24,656 nt of DNA from Guillardia theta CCMP2712 (lineage: Eukaryota > Cryptophyceae > Pyrenomonadales > Geminigeraceae), in contig NW_005434588.1 of the NCBI RefSeq assembly GCF_000315625.1, positions 110,872-135,527 of the forward strand, given 5' to 3'. Below are positions 12,507-21,153 of this stretch, piece by piece (position 1 is the stretch's first letter; each line of letters opens with the position of its first letter). The translations under genes were made by a program, and so were the position numbers. A model generated the notes under the pieces. That model was not told the DNA's origin. It was given only the letters and a program-made list of their open reading frames with translations, and did not search any database.

Positions 12507-15388
12507 TCACCTGTACCGGGAATACTCTCCATCTGCAAACAGGTCCATGGTCAGGCTGCGCGATCATCACAGTAGCATACAGCACCTCGATCGCGGAAGC
12601 TGCGTTCACGAGGAACCCTGTCAAACTCTCTCCTGGGACCTCTGGGACTGAAGTCTCTCGGTCTCCCCCCTGCTCTCCGTCAGCACGATGACAAGAACAC
12701 CATCATCAACACCAACCTGAACTCGGACGTCGATCGGGTCGCCCTCGATCGCTGAACGATGCTCCTGAGCCGCGATCATGATCGGGATTGGAGGTCAAGG
12801 AAGCTTCTTACGTCTCTCCGATGACATCGCCATGGATTCAACGATGTCGCCGACAGAAGGTAAGCTCTCAGGGATCATGAACTGAAACGTCCAGATCGTC
12901 AACCCACCCTCAAAGCACTCCAAGAGCGGTTTACCTGAACGTCGGGAAACTCAGGACTCTTGAACGATCGACCAGCCAGGTCATCGGCGTGAGTAGTGGA
13001 CGAGCCCTGCGGCAAGACCTCAAGGACTGGGAGGGAGGGTCGAGAGGGACCTCTTCAGAGGAGTACTCTTCTTCACCGAGAACTTTCATAATCTCCTCCT
13101 CACTGATATCGAAGAAATACGCTGGAAAGAAAGTCAACAGGCCAGCAGCATCCGAGGCAGCTACTCACTGTCCTTCACCTTGACGATCTTCCCGACGGTC
13201 CACTGGATTTCGGGGAACGCGGCTTTCAGCATATCGATGAAGCCGCGGACTCCCCGGAACCGACTGGAGGTCTTTCTGTCCATGTTGACCTGGGGGGTTC
13301 AGATCAGTTGGCAAGGACTCGCCTCCTTGTCCAGCCAGCACCTGAAGGGTGACCATGCCGATCCTTCCTGAGAGGAGGGAGATCGCAGCGTGATCCCCGC
13401 CTTGGAAGCCAGCGAGCAAGGCCAAGGCAGCTGCGACCGTGCGATTCTCGGCCATGTTCTTGTCTCCCAACTTATCAGCGGCAACCAGAGAGAGCGGAAG
13501 AAACTTCTGAACGACGTTCTGTAGAGCAGGCGTCAGTCAGGCTGCAAGGAGAAGGAGCGCAATCGACCTCCGGCACACTCTGAAGCGAGCTGATTACGTT
13601 GCTCAGCTCCGCATCCGGGATGGAAACACTCTTTGGGCAGCCCTGAGCGTGCAGTGAGCAGGGGAGGACGAGGGCATCGTACCTACCGGGAGGTGAAACT
13701 GAATCCCAAGTTCTTCCTCGATCTCCAGCAAGTCTCTCTCCTCGCCGCCGGAGTAGAAGACAACGCTGACTCCCTTCCTGCCAGCACGTCCTGTACGACC
13801 GGAACTGGTGTACCAAGTCAAGACAAGGGAAGAGTCGGGCTAGAGACTGACCGATGCACGAAGGTGTTGGAGTCTTCCGGAACCTGGAAGCACAGGGTAT
13901 CAAGTCCTGAGAAGGGGATAGTGTGTACTTACGCAAGTCTGAATGACAAGCTCGACTTCGGGGACATCAATGCCACGGGCAGCAACATCGGTAGCCACGA
14001 GAATCAAAAACTTGCCGGACCGAAAATCTGAGCATCGGGTTGTGAAAAGGACGCAAAGACGACAACACGATGATGAGGACAAAACAGTTGAGGACGAGGA
14101 GTGTTAACTCACCCTGCAAGGTTCTCTCGCGTTGAAGCTGGCTGACGTCACCGTGGATGACTCGAGCCGTTGTCTTGAGGCTGGGATGATTGGCAAGGCG
14201 ATCAACCTAGAAGACCAAAGTCACGCCCAGCAGGTGTGGGGCGGGGGGGGGGGGGGGAAGACCTCCAGCTTCGTCCTGCAGAAGACCAGGACTCTCCCTC
14301 CCTTTCCGTACTTCTTGACGACCCTTGAGATCGCGTTTGCATGGCTGTCATAGCCGCAGGCAATCGCGATGTGCTCGATGGTGATGGAAGTCCTGGTGCT
14401 GTCATTGCCCACCATGTCGAAGAAGACGACGTCCTTGCAGTACTTCTGCGCGAGATCTTTCACCCAGGTGGGCATCGTGGCAGACCAGAGGTTTGTCTGC
14501 TTTGATGGAGGAAGGTACTCTATGATCCTCTCCACATCATCCTGGAAACCCATCTTCAACATCTCATCGGCCTCGTCCAAGATGAAAGTTTCCACAGCGC
14601 TGACATCCAGCGTTCCGTTCACCAGGTGATCGATCAGCCTTCCTGGCGTTCCCACCACCACATCGACGCCCTTGCGCAGCGCGCTCACTTGCATGCCGAT
14701 GGAGACCCCTCCGTACACACACGTTGAAGCCACCTCGGGCTGGATCCTGGTGAACTCGCGGTCGATCTGGATGGCGAGCTCTCGGGTTGGCGCAATGACG
14801 AGGCAGGACGGCAGCCTTCCGTGCTTGCGAGTCTTATTCGCAAGGATCTTCTCGATGACGGGGAGAGCAAACGCGATGGTCTTGCCTGACCCTGTTCTCG
14901 ATCGCACCACGACGTCCTTGCCATCCATCAGTGTCTGGAAGGTCTTCACCTGCACGGGGAACAAGGAGGTGATCCCGCACTCCTTCAGCTTTGCCTTCAC
15001 TTTCTTCGAGAGGGGAACCTCCTCCAAGTCTGTGTTGGGGTCCGAGGAAATGTCTGCAACGCACAGTCACTCACCCGATAACATGTCGAACCATGTTGCA
15101 ACCTTGCGCGACCTTGGGATCCGTCCGATCCTCCTCCTCCTCCATTTCGTCTGCTACCCTCCTTGCGGATTGAAGCCCCCTCTTCGCCACGGCTTGAAGG
15201 CTCGCGGTGCGGTGAATCGCCTGCAACGAGCCGAAACGACTTGTCTTGCTGTATGTACATGAAGAATGAAGCGAGAGCGCGCGCGAACTTTGTCCTGCAA
15301 CTAGCTTGCGCAGGCTCGACCCACTCACTTGCTTCAACCCTGATATGAGTGGCTGGACCCTCCAGCTCCTACTCATCGAAACCTGCAT
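12507..15388 (-). CDS. DEAD-box RNA helicase with GUCT domain, DDX21/RH3 type, organelle-targeted
   Basis: Fourteen exons (15388-15103, 15053-14263, 14206-14113, 14027-13933, 13883-13852, 13804-13687, 13642-13568, 13518-13342, 13289-13169, 13121-13019 or -12935, 12864-12812, 12764-12717, 12669-12586, 12532-12507) close in frame to 700 or 728 residues, depending on the exon 10 donor. An ATP-dependent RNA helicase: Q-motif region LFPVQ, motif [58 protein letters not shown] domain (about 515-620) and a short Arg-rich tail ([28 protein letters not shown]) follow, as in DDX21/DDX50 and plant RH3/RH7. The first 95 residues are rich in Ser, Arg, Leu and Ala with almost no acid before 80, then a Glu run: a likely mitochondrial or plastid presequence, suggesting organellar RNA or intron processing. 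The frame is open upstream of the ATG through Arg-Gly low complexity, which I treat as non-coding. Confidence 0.88.
14243..14257. repeat. 15-G homopolymer in a helicase intron
   Basis: It lies inside the 56-nt intron 14207-14262, so the pre-mRNA carries a 15-C run just after the 5' splice site. The length is likely variable or prone to sequencing error. Confidence 0.85.
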
Positions 15389-16089
15389 CGCCCTGGGGGT
15401 AACAACATTCAGACCACTTTGACAAACCCTCGCACCCCACACTCCCCTCTGTCCCTCCTCTCCTCCTCTCCTCCTCCTCTCCTCCTCTCCTCCTCTCCTC
15501 TCCCTCCTCCCCCTCTCACCCCCCCCGCCTGCTCCTCCTGCCTCGCCCCCTCTCGTCCCCTTGCTACGCATCCCTGCATTGTGCCCCACAATCACGTGTC
15601 GTATCATCCCCCTCATCTCCACCACCAAGCTACCGAACGCTTGCCCCTCATACCGTACAGCCCATCATCACCCTCATAATCGGCCGAGTCCCCAGCAGAA
15701 CCAACCCTCATCCTCAGACTGATCTGATCGGATGGGAGTTCAATCAGTTGATTGAGGCTCAGCTGCACATGATACGGCCAGTTCAAGTCCTATCCAACAA
15801 CTTCCAAAACATATGCCAATGACGGTGATATGTACGAAAGGAAGAAATAGGCAAGGCGCGAAGTCATCAATCAAGTCTCTTTATTTGATTGCAGGCAAAT
15901 TTTAAAATGTAGAAGACAAAAGTAAACAAACGACAAGCTACAGTACATGAACCGTGTGGTTCAAACCTAGACGATCTTCATAGAGCAAGCAAGAGAACAT
16001 CGTCTTTAAACAGTTAGAAGGGGCAGATCCTTGTCTATCCATCCCTGCTCCCAATCAGCCAGCAACATACTGGCTGACGTCACGGCCAG
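15389..16089. other. Intergenic region, helicase 5' side and hemerythrin 3' side
   Basis: 15430-15570 is a strong C/T tract (TCCTCCTCTCC blocks) upstream of the helicase start, probably promoter or 5' UTR. The rest (15570-16089) has no convincing coding frame or RNA gene and presumably includes the 3' UTR of the hemerythrin gene. Confidence 0.5.
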
Positions 16090-17034
16090 TCAAGCAGAGA
16101 TGCAGAAGCATCCGCTGGCCTTCACAGGCAGCGAGCCGTCCGACCGCAGGCGGAGAACATCCTTGTCGGAGCAGACCGTATCGATCATCACCTTCCAATG
16201 CAGGACATACCTCTTGTGGAAGCCAGGAAAGATAAGCTTCCTTGGGATCCAAGGGACCTCCGACAGAAACCTGTCGATCACAGCCTCGCTGCACCAGGGG
16301 TCGAGCTTGAGAGCGCCAGGAACCTCAGCAGGGCGCTTCGAAGGAGGGAAAGACTTGCTGCTTCCCGCATTGTCAAGGAACGCCCCGGCAAAGGATTTCG
16401 CTGCCAACCCCTCCGGGCCTGCCTTAGACATGTCCTGCTTGATGATCTTTGCGACCGCTTTCTTCACCTCTGCCTTGCCGAAGCGCTGGAAGATGCCCGG
16501 CCAGACCTGCTCTTCCTCCTCTAGGTGGGTGAACATGTAAGTCTTGAACGCCGCAAAGACACTTCTGAGCGCTTGGAGCTGCGCCATCACCGCTTCGATC
16601 TTGTGCTGGCTGGTGTTGACACCCGTCAGCCCCTGAGCCTCGTTGCAGAGAGCCTCCGCCTGACGCTGAACTTTGTCCATGAGGTCGAGCAACCCCTTGT
16701 GATCATGCTCCTTGCTGCCCCAGACCTGCAGGATGATGGTGTTCTCTCCTTCCTTCTCCAGCAGCGCCCGGTAGTGAGGACCGATGATGTCCTCCTCCAC
16801 GTCGTGATGGGCATGAATGGCGGGGAAGTAGAAATCTCTGATCCATGTCCGGAAGTTCACTGCCTTCCACGGATACTCGACGATGTTCTCCATGTACCTC
16901 AGGGCATGCTCGGCACGCAACGCCTCGCGGCGGATGGTCTCGTGCGGGAAGAACCAGTCGCAGTAGTGCTGCGGGTAATCTCCAGTGGGGTTGGCGGGGA
17001 TGGAGGTAGCCGTCAAGAATGTTGAGCGAGGCAT
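16090..17034 (-). CDS. Hemerythrin HHE cation-binding domain protein
   Basis: A single exon of 314 codons from ATG at 17034 (MPRSTFLTAT). The frame extends upstream only to a non-ATG codon, and a pyrimidine tract ending in AG precedes the ATG, so a further 5' exon is possible. The HHE four-helix bundle spans about residues 30-185: His43 in REALRAEHALRYME, HAHHDVEEDI at 74-82, KEHDHKGLLDLMD near 109-120, and THLEEEEQVWP with His170 and Glu174. These supply the usual five-His, two-carboxylate di-iron ligands, so binding of oxygen, NO or iron, or redox sensing, is expected from the family. The C-terminal 120 residues (DPWCSEAVIDRFLSEVPW, ending CFCISA) are not recognised. Transcribed in the same direction as the helicase, with no sign of linkage. 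Confidence 0.85.
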   Translation of the reverse strand: MPRSTFLTATSIPANPTGDYPQHYCDWFFPHETIRREALRAEHALRYMENIVEYPWKAVNFRTWIRDFYFPAIHAHHDVEEDIIGPHYRALLEKEGENTIILQVWGSKEHDHKGLLDLMDKVQRQAEALCNEAQGLTGVNTSQHKIEAVMAQLQALRSVFAAFKTYMFTHLEEEEQVWPGIFQRFGKAEVKKAVAKIIKQDMSKAGPEGLAAKSFAGAFLDNAGSSKSFPPSKRPAEVPGALKLDPWCSEAVIDRFLSEVPWIPRKLIFPGFHKRYVLHWKVMIDTVCSDKDVLRLRSDGSLPVKASGCFCISA

Positions 17035-17099
17035 GCCTTGAGAGGAGGAGGAGGTGCAGGAGGAGGGCAGAAGCGCTGGCAAATATCGACTGGGAGTCG

Positions 17100-17560
17100 G
17101 GCAGGGAGGCGGGGACAGGTAGGAGTAAACCCACCCAACGTACGGGGTACTGAAATATCAGACGCAGGGGTACTGAGAGCAAAATGGATCTGCGGGCGGT
17201 AGGGTATTGGGGGTACTTTAACACACCGAAGGAGGGGTGGTAGAGATTGGGGGCTGCCTGGGCCATTGTTTTAACACCTACTGGAGTAAAGTGAAGGAGC
17301 TGTAGGGGTAGGGTAGTCAAGTTTTGGTATCATTTACAAGGTACTACCAGCGAAACGACGGGGTAGGGGTGGTGAGTCGTAGTCGCTCATGGGGGTGGGG
17401 CGTCGAACCGGCGGACAACGGGTCAGCAGACGCAATTCATAGGTACGACTACCCCTCGTTAGAGCTGCTACGAAGCGGGTGGGGGTGCTTCAGAGGACGC
17501 AAGTGCCAGGCAAAGTGAACAGTTTTACCCCTCAGTCCGAAAGTGAGTCGAGTGAGGCCA
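17100..17560. other. GGGTA/TACCC-rich intergenic stretch
   Basis: This stretch lies upstream of the hemerythrin gene. Repeated GGGGTA words (for example near 17146, 17168 and 17300-17375) alternate with TACCCC near 17450 and 17525. Short open frames on the + strand look like chance. It resembles the other TACCC-rich intergenic stretches of this window. Confidence 0.45.
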
Positions 17561-17978
17561 GCGGCTGGTCGTCACGAGCCTTTTGAAGGCTGACCCCCGA
17601 GTTTCAGGGTACAAGGACCGGTGGTCACACTCAAATGCTGGAGGGTCCGACTCGGCCGGCATGATAGGGCCCCGAGTATCCGAACGGCGGTGACTTTTTT
17701 GTACCTCAAGCCTGGCCCTCGCCGGTCAGCGGGGCAAGACGGTACGTTACCTGGAGTCAGCTGTACGCGAGGGATACCAGTCTTATCATCCAATCAAACA
17801 GGATCTACTGCGCTGCATGCCATGGCGCGGCCTACCCAATGCCCGTCCAACTCGAAAGTTCAGGATTGAACGAGTCCGGAAACCAACCCCAACGTTTCAC
17901 ACACTTATATCCGGCCACTGCCAGCACCGGTACGAGCCGCCGCAGTGAGCACCTCCGGGAGTCAGTGACCGCGCGCCG
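17561..17978. other. Intergenic DNA, no gene seen
   Basis: Moderately GC-rich DNA with only short frames on both strands. 17546-17580 shares words (AGTCGAG, CGGCTGGTC) with 20808-20835 in the next intergenic zone, which suggests both derive from one dispersed repeat. Confidence 0.4.
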
Positions 17979-18245
17979 TTTACTCCAAGTTAAGTTAAAA
18001 ATCAGTACGAGGACAATCAGGAGAGTCGAGGAGGCTTGACCCTGACACAATCATGAATCCTGCCAACTGCTGTCCCCCAAACTTAACTGATACCTTCACT
18101 TAACAGCGAGCAGGATCATTCCCCCGCGCCATGCCAGCGATGTCGCCGAAGTTACTTAACCTGTCAGGGTCAAGCCTACTCACTCTCCTTTACTCAAAGT
18201 TAACTCCTGACTGTCCATTGAGTAAAGTCCGCGTACTGATTTTTA
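17979..18245. repeat. Inverted-repeat element, MITE-like
   Basis: Outer arms TAAAAATCAGTAC at 17996-18008 and its reverse complement at 18233-18245. Inner arms at 18020-18046 and 18162-18188 share GGCTTGACCCTGACA in opposite orientation. The right arm carries extra sequence missing on the left. The left edge, TTTACTCCAAGTTAAGTTAA, recurs with small changes at 20991-21022. No coding capacity. The structure fits a small non-autonomous palindromic element; target-site duplications were not identified. Confidence 0.55.
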
Positions 18246-18570
18246 CCTTCAAGGATTTTTGAGTGAAAGACTGCGCTTCAAGGCTTGCCAAGGCCTGGGC
18301 CGCCACACAGGGCCGCCCCCCCGGCGGCCACCGAGCTCTGTAAGAGGCACTGTGACACTGACTATGCTGAATGACTGCGGCGGCTCGGCCCACTGCCGAA
18401 CATCCGAGGCAGGTACTGCCCATCTTGATTTTACTCACAATCGAGTCCATTCACTAGGGGTGACTATCTACAGCTCTTGGCTAGATCACTGAGTCATCAT
18501 GAAGCAAAAAAGCCCCAGCTCCCCACCACCTGTTCAAGATGTTGTTCATCAGAGATCAAACCAGGTCCTT
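18246..18570. other. Intergenic DNA downstream of the Cys-rich gene
   Basis: No convincing gene. It includes the presumed 3' UTR of the minus-strand Cys-rich gene. Confidence 0.4.
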
Positions 18571-20711
18571 TCAGTGCCATGACTTCACCGCGATGTTGAT
18601 GAGAAGAAACGACACAAGCGAGTAAGTCTGAGGTCCAGCGGCTGCTCCAGATGATGTCGGATAATTGATGGCTTTTACCGTGAAAGAGATGGGTTTCGAA
18701 GGGTCGATCTTGGCCACGGTAGGAAGGAATGCAGACGTCGTCGACAACGTGTAGTTCTGTAAAATCACCCACGTCACCATGCATGATGGGCTTCGGGATT
18801 CGGGCTTACTTTGGATCGAAGTGTCTGGATGTTACCTATCGCGATATCTGCCTGCTCATCTTGCATTATACGAGCACGTGCGAGGGTCAATGACGGTCCA
18901 CAGACCTGCTGTGACCCGAACGGCTTGAAGCCCAAATCTAAAGTCAGCCCTGACTGATCGCTTCCATAGTTGTACTTCACGACCTGAAGTTGGCGTAATA
19001 GCACATGATCACGCTCAAGGAAGGTGACCGCACACAGATTGCTCATCTACCTGTCCCAAATTATAACCGAAAGCATAGTTGATTTCCTGCAACAGCTGCG
19101 GTTTGAAGTCAGTGACATCAAGGCTTTGGGTTTCATCTCAATATCTGACTCACGCTTTGATCGGCTGTAAAGGAGTTGCTCAAGTACCAGCCGTAAGCGA
19201 GGTTTGGGATGTAGACTAAGACGTCGATCGAAGGCTCCTGTGTACCTGCCATGAGCCAGCAGACGTAAGTAGAAGAAACTGCAAGAGACTTTCTTGGAGA
19301 CTCACATGGGGTTGCGAGGTTTACACCACAATTGCTTGCTGTTAATGAGAAGCTTTTTAGGACTGATATGAGCGCAGTTGAAGACTGTGAGACTTTGGCG
19401 TTCGAAATTCCAGAGGAACAGCATCCAAGGCCTTGCGAGGTCGACGTCATCCAGTCCTGTGAAACGAAGGGGATTGTGAGGACATGAGATAATCGAAGAA
19501 GCGAGTCTTGCATACTTTGCACTCGCTTGAACACTCGAGCATGCCTGGAGTGCAAGGAATAGAAGAGGAGCTGAGCGCAAGGGGCCAAAATCGGTCGTAG
19601 CATTTTTCGGTGCCGCCTGAAAGTGATCTAGGTTATCGTAACAAGGATACCAAATGTCATTACTTGTAGTGCACAGTGCTGGATATAGAGCGCTCAATGA
19701 TCTGAAGTTAACTTCTATTACGTTTTGTAAATCCTGATGTTATGTCGATATTCGTTATTCTTATCAGTGTCATTCAGCATCATTCTCAATGTTACCAGTA
19801 GCATGCATTCATAGCTGCATATTTGTGGTGGGGGCGGTGGTGGAGGCGCCGATGAAGCTGCAGGTGCACTGGAGCTAGGCTGTGTCACCACTGACATGTC
19901 CTTACAGTAACCTCCTTGAGAGTTCCTAACGCACAGCAGGTCTGGGTCCCAAAGAGATTCACTGCCCGAAAAAACAGGCCAGAAATTGAGCGAGGCAAAC
20001 ATCAGATTGTACGCCGTCTTGAATTGCCCGTAGCAAGTTGAGGAACAGAACTCCTAACACGGAATGAGATTCAGACCTTGATAACCTCCATACGGATAGC
20101 ACATGCACATCACCCTTCATACGGATAGCACATGCACATCACCCTTCATACGGATAGCACATGCACATCACCCTTCATACGGATAGCACATGCACATCAC
20201 CCTTCATACGGATAGCACATGCACATCACCCTTCATACGGATAGCACATGCACATCACCCTTCATACGGATAGCACATGCACATCACCCTTCATACGGAT
20301 AGCACATGCACATCACCCTTCATACGGATAGCACATGCAGATCACCTGATTTGTCATCCTGTCCGACCTTGAAATCCAATTGACACTGGCACAGTATTTG
20401 TTCCCATCCTTAGTACATAACACTGGAAGTTTCAATTTCAACAGCTTCGATTTTGCAATTGTTTGACCGCAAGAATTATCCTGAATTGAACTTAACTTTG
20501 CCTCTAGCTGTGTGATGCATTCCGCCGTAGCATTGCACGCACTTTCAACTTGATCGGGCAGCTGACCGTTGTCATTTATCACATTTGATTGCACAGCGGT
20601 GCAATCGTTGTAAATGCTCGTGAGCTCGTCACACCATGAGGCTGATTCGACAGTCATCAAGGCTGAGAGGAGGAGGAGGAGGAGGGGGAGGAGGTAGCTG
20701 CGGGATCCCAT
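18571..20711 (-). CDS. Secreted Cys-rich protein with hydrophobic C-terminal tail, function unknown
   Basis: Ten exons (20711-20346, 20053-19722, 19662-19643, 19616-19516, 19456-19306, 19245-19154, 19095-19051, 18983-18906, 18851-18810, 18756-18571) close in frame to 470 residues. The start ATG at 20711 is chosen because it opens a signal peptide (MGSRSYLLPLLLLLLSALMT); in-frame ATGs at 20771 and 20738 would bury it. The ectodomain has many cysteines: WCDELTSIYNDC, ECITQLEAKLS, EFCSSTCYGQF, a Pro run before ICSYECM, PCTPGMLECSSEC and GLGCCSSG. A Cys-poor beta-like part follows (IDVLVYIPNLAYGWYL, LLQEINYAFGYNLGQ). The end (TYSLVSFLLINIAV, then KSWH) is a hydrophobic tail with almost no cytoplasmic residues, as in GPI-anchored proteins. 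Exon 3 is only 20 nt and intron 3 only 26 nt. Intron 1 holds the 29-bp array. No family recognised; the exon 2-4 joins are the least certain. Confidence 0.72.
20089..20345. repeat. 29-bp minisatellite, nine units, in intron 1 of the Cys-rich gene
   Basis: Units begin at 20089 and every 29 bp to 20321 and are identical except the last. On the gene's strand each unit begins GTGATGTGCATG. The first unit in transcript order begins at the 5' splice site itself (CAG then GTGATC). There are no spacers between units. The whole array lies inside intron 20054-20345. Confidence 0.9.
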
Positions 20712-20759
20712 GGCCGCCCCGCTGCTCGACGCGTGCATGCAGGCCTTGTCACCTTTCAA

Positions 20760-20780
20760 GGTAGGGGTCATACCCCTACC
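20760..20780. promoter_or_regulatory. Perfect GGTAGGGGT palindrome
   Basis: Arms GGTAGGGGT and ACCCCTACC are separated by 3 bp, between the divergent Cys-rich and methyltransferase genes. A longer version lies at 20843. It may be a dyad binding site or a hairpin; the role is inferred only from position. Confidence 0.4.
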
Positions 20781-20842
20781 CCCTCCCCTGGCTGTCCCTC
20801 ATTCACTCCAGTCGAGCCTACGGCTGGTCATTCGGTTTACCG

Positions 20843-20867
20843 GGGGTAGGGGTCGTACCCCTACCCC
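20843..20867. promoter_or_regulatory. Perfect GGGGTAGGGGT palindrome
   Basis: Arms of 11 nt are separated by 3 bp (CGT), repeating the motif of the palindrome 83 bp to the left. Confidence 0.4.
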
Positions 20868-20990
20868 TTCCTTGGTGGACGGCTGTACCACAGTTGTAAA
20901 ACTGACGGGTCATAGCCTACCCCACCTCCTCCCCCGGCTGTGGGGTCCCGATGAAGAGTCATGTAATAGTCTTGTCACTCTAAAATGATT

Positions 20991-21022
20991 CTTTACTCAA
21001 AAGTTAAGTTAAAAATTAGTAC
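20991..21022. repeat. Dispersed repeat end, related to 17979-18008
   Basis: TTTACTCAAAAGTTAAGTTA followed by AAAATTAGTAC matches the left edge of the inverted-repeat element with a few substitutions and indels. No opposite arm was seen nearby, so it is a fragment or a solo end. Confidence 0.5.
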
Positions 21023-21046
21023 TCTGCTGCTGGGGTTGACAAGTTG

Positions 21047-21130
21047 AGTGCCGGGGCCTCCGACGATCACAGGCCGGCCCACCGTCACTGAGCCCCGGCC
21101 GGGCCCGGCCAGTGGCCCCGGCCCGCCGGA
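21047..21130. other. GC-rich palindromic patch upstream of the methyltransferase
   Basis: Dense GGCCGG, CCCCGG and GGGCCC words with overlapping dyads end about 25 bp before the start codon at 21154. It is similar in kind to 2697-2730. It probably lies in the promoter or 5' UTR. Confidence 0.4.
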
Positions 21131-21153
21131 CTGTGATCCGGATTTTACTCGCT

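Noticed and set aside
15389-15628. N-terminal extension of the helicase through an Arg-Gly-rich frame
   Set aside because: The frame is open only because of the C/T-rich upstream tract; the ATG at 15388 gives a sensible presequence.
15940-15975. tRNA-like T-arm (GGTTCAAACC)
   Set aside because: No acceptor, D-arm or anticodon stem can be drawn from the upstream 70 bases.
17324-18492. Short open frames on both strands between the hemerythrin and Cys-rich genes
   Set aside because: All are under 90 codons, without motifs, and overlap repeats; no splice-compatible chain was found.
20089-20345. CRISPR-like array (29-bp repeats)
   Set aside because: Units are directly adjacent with no spacers, in a eukaryotic intron; it is a minisatellite.
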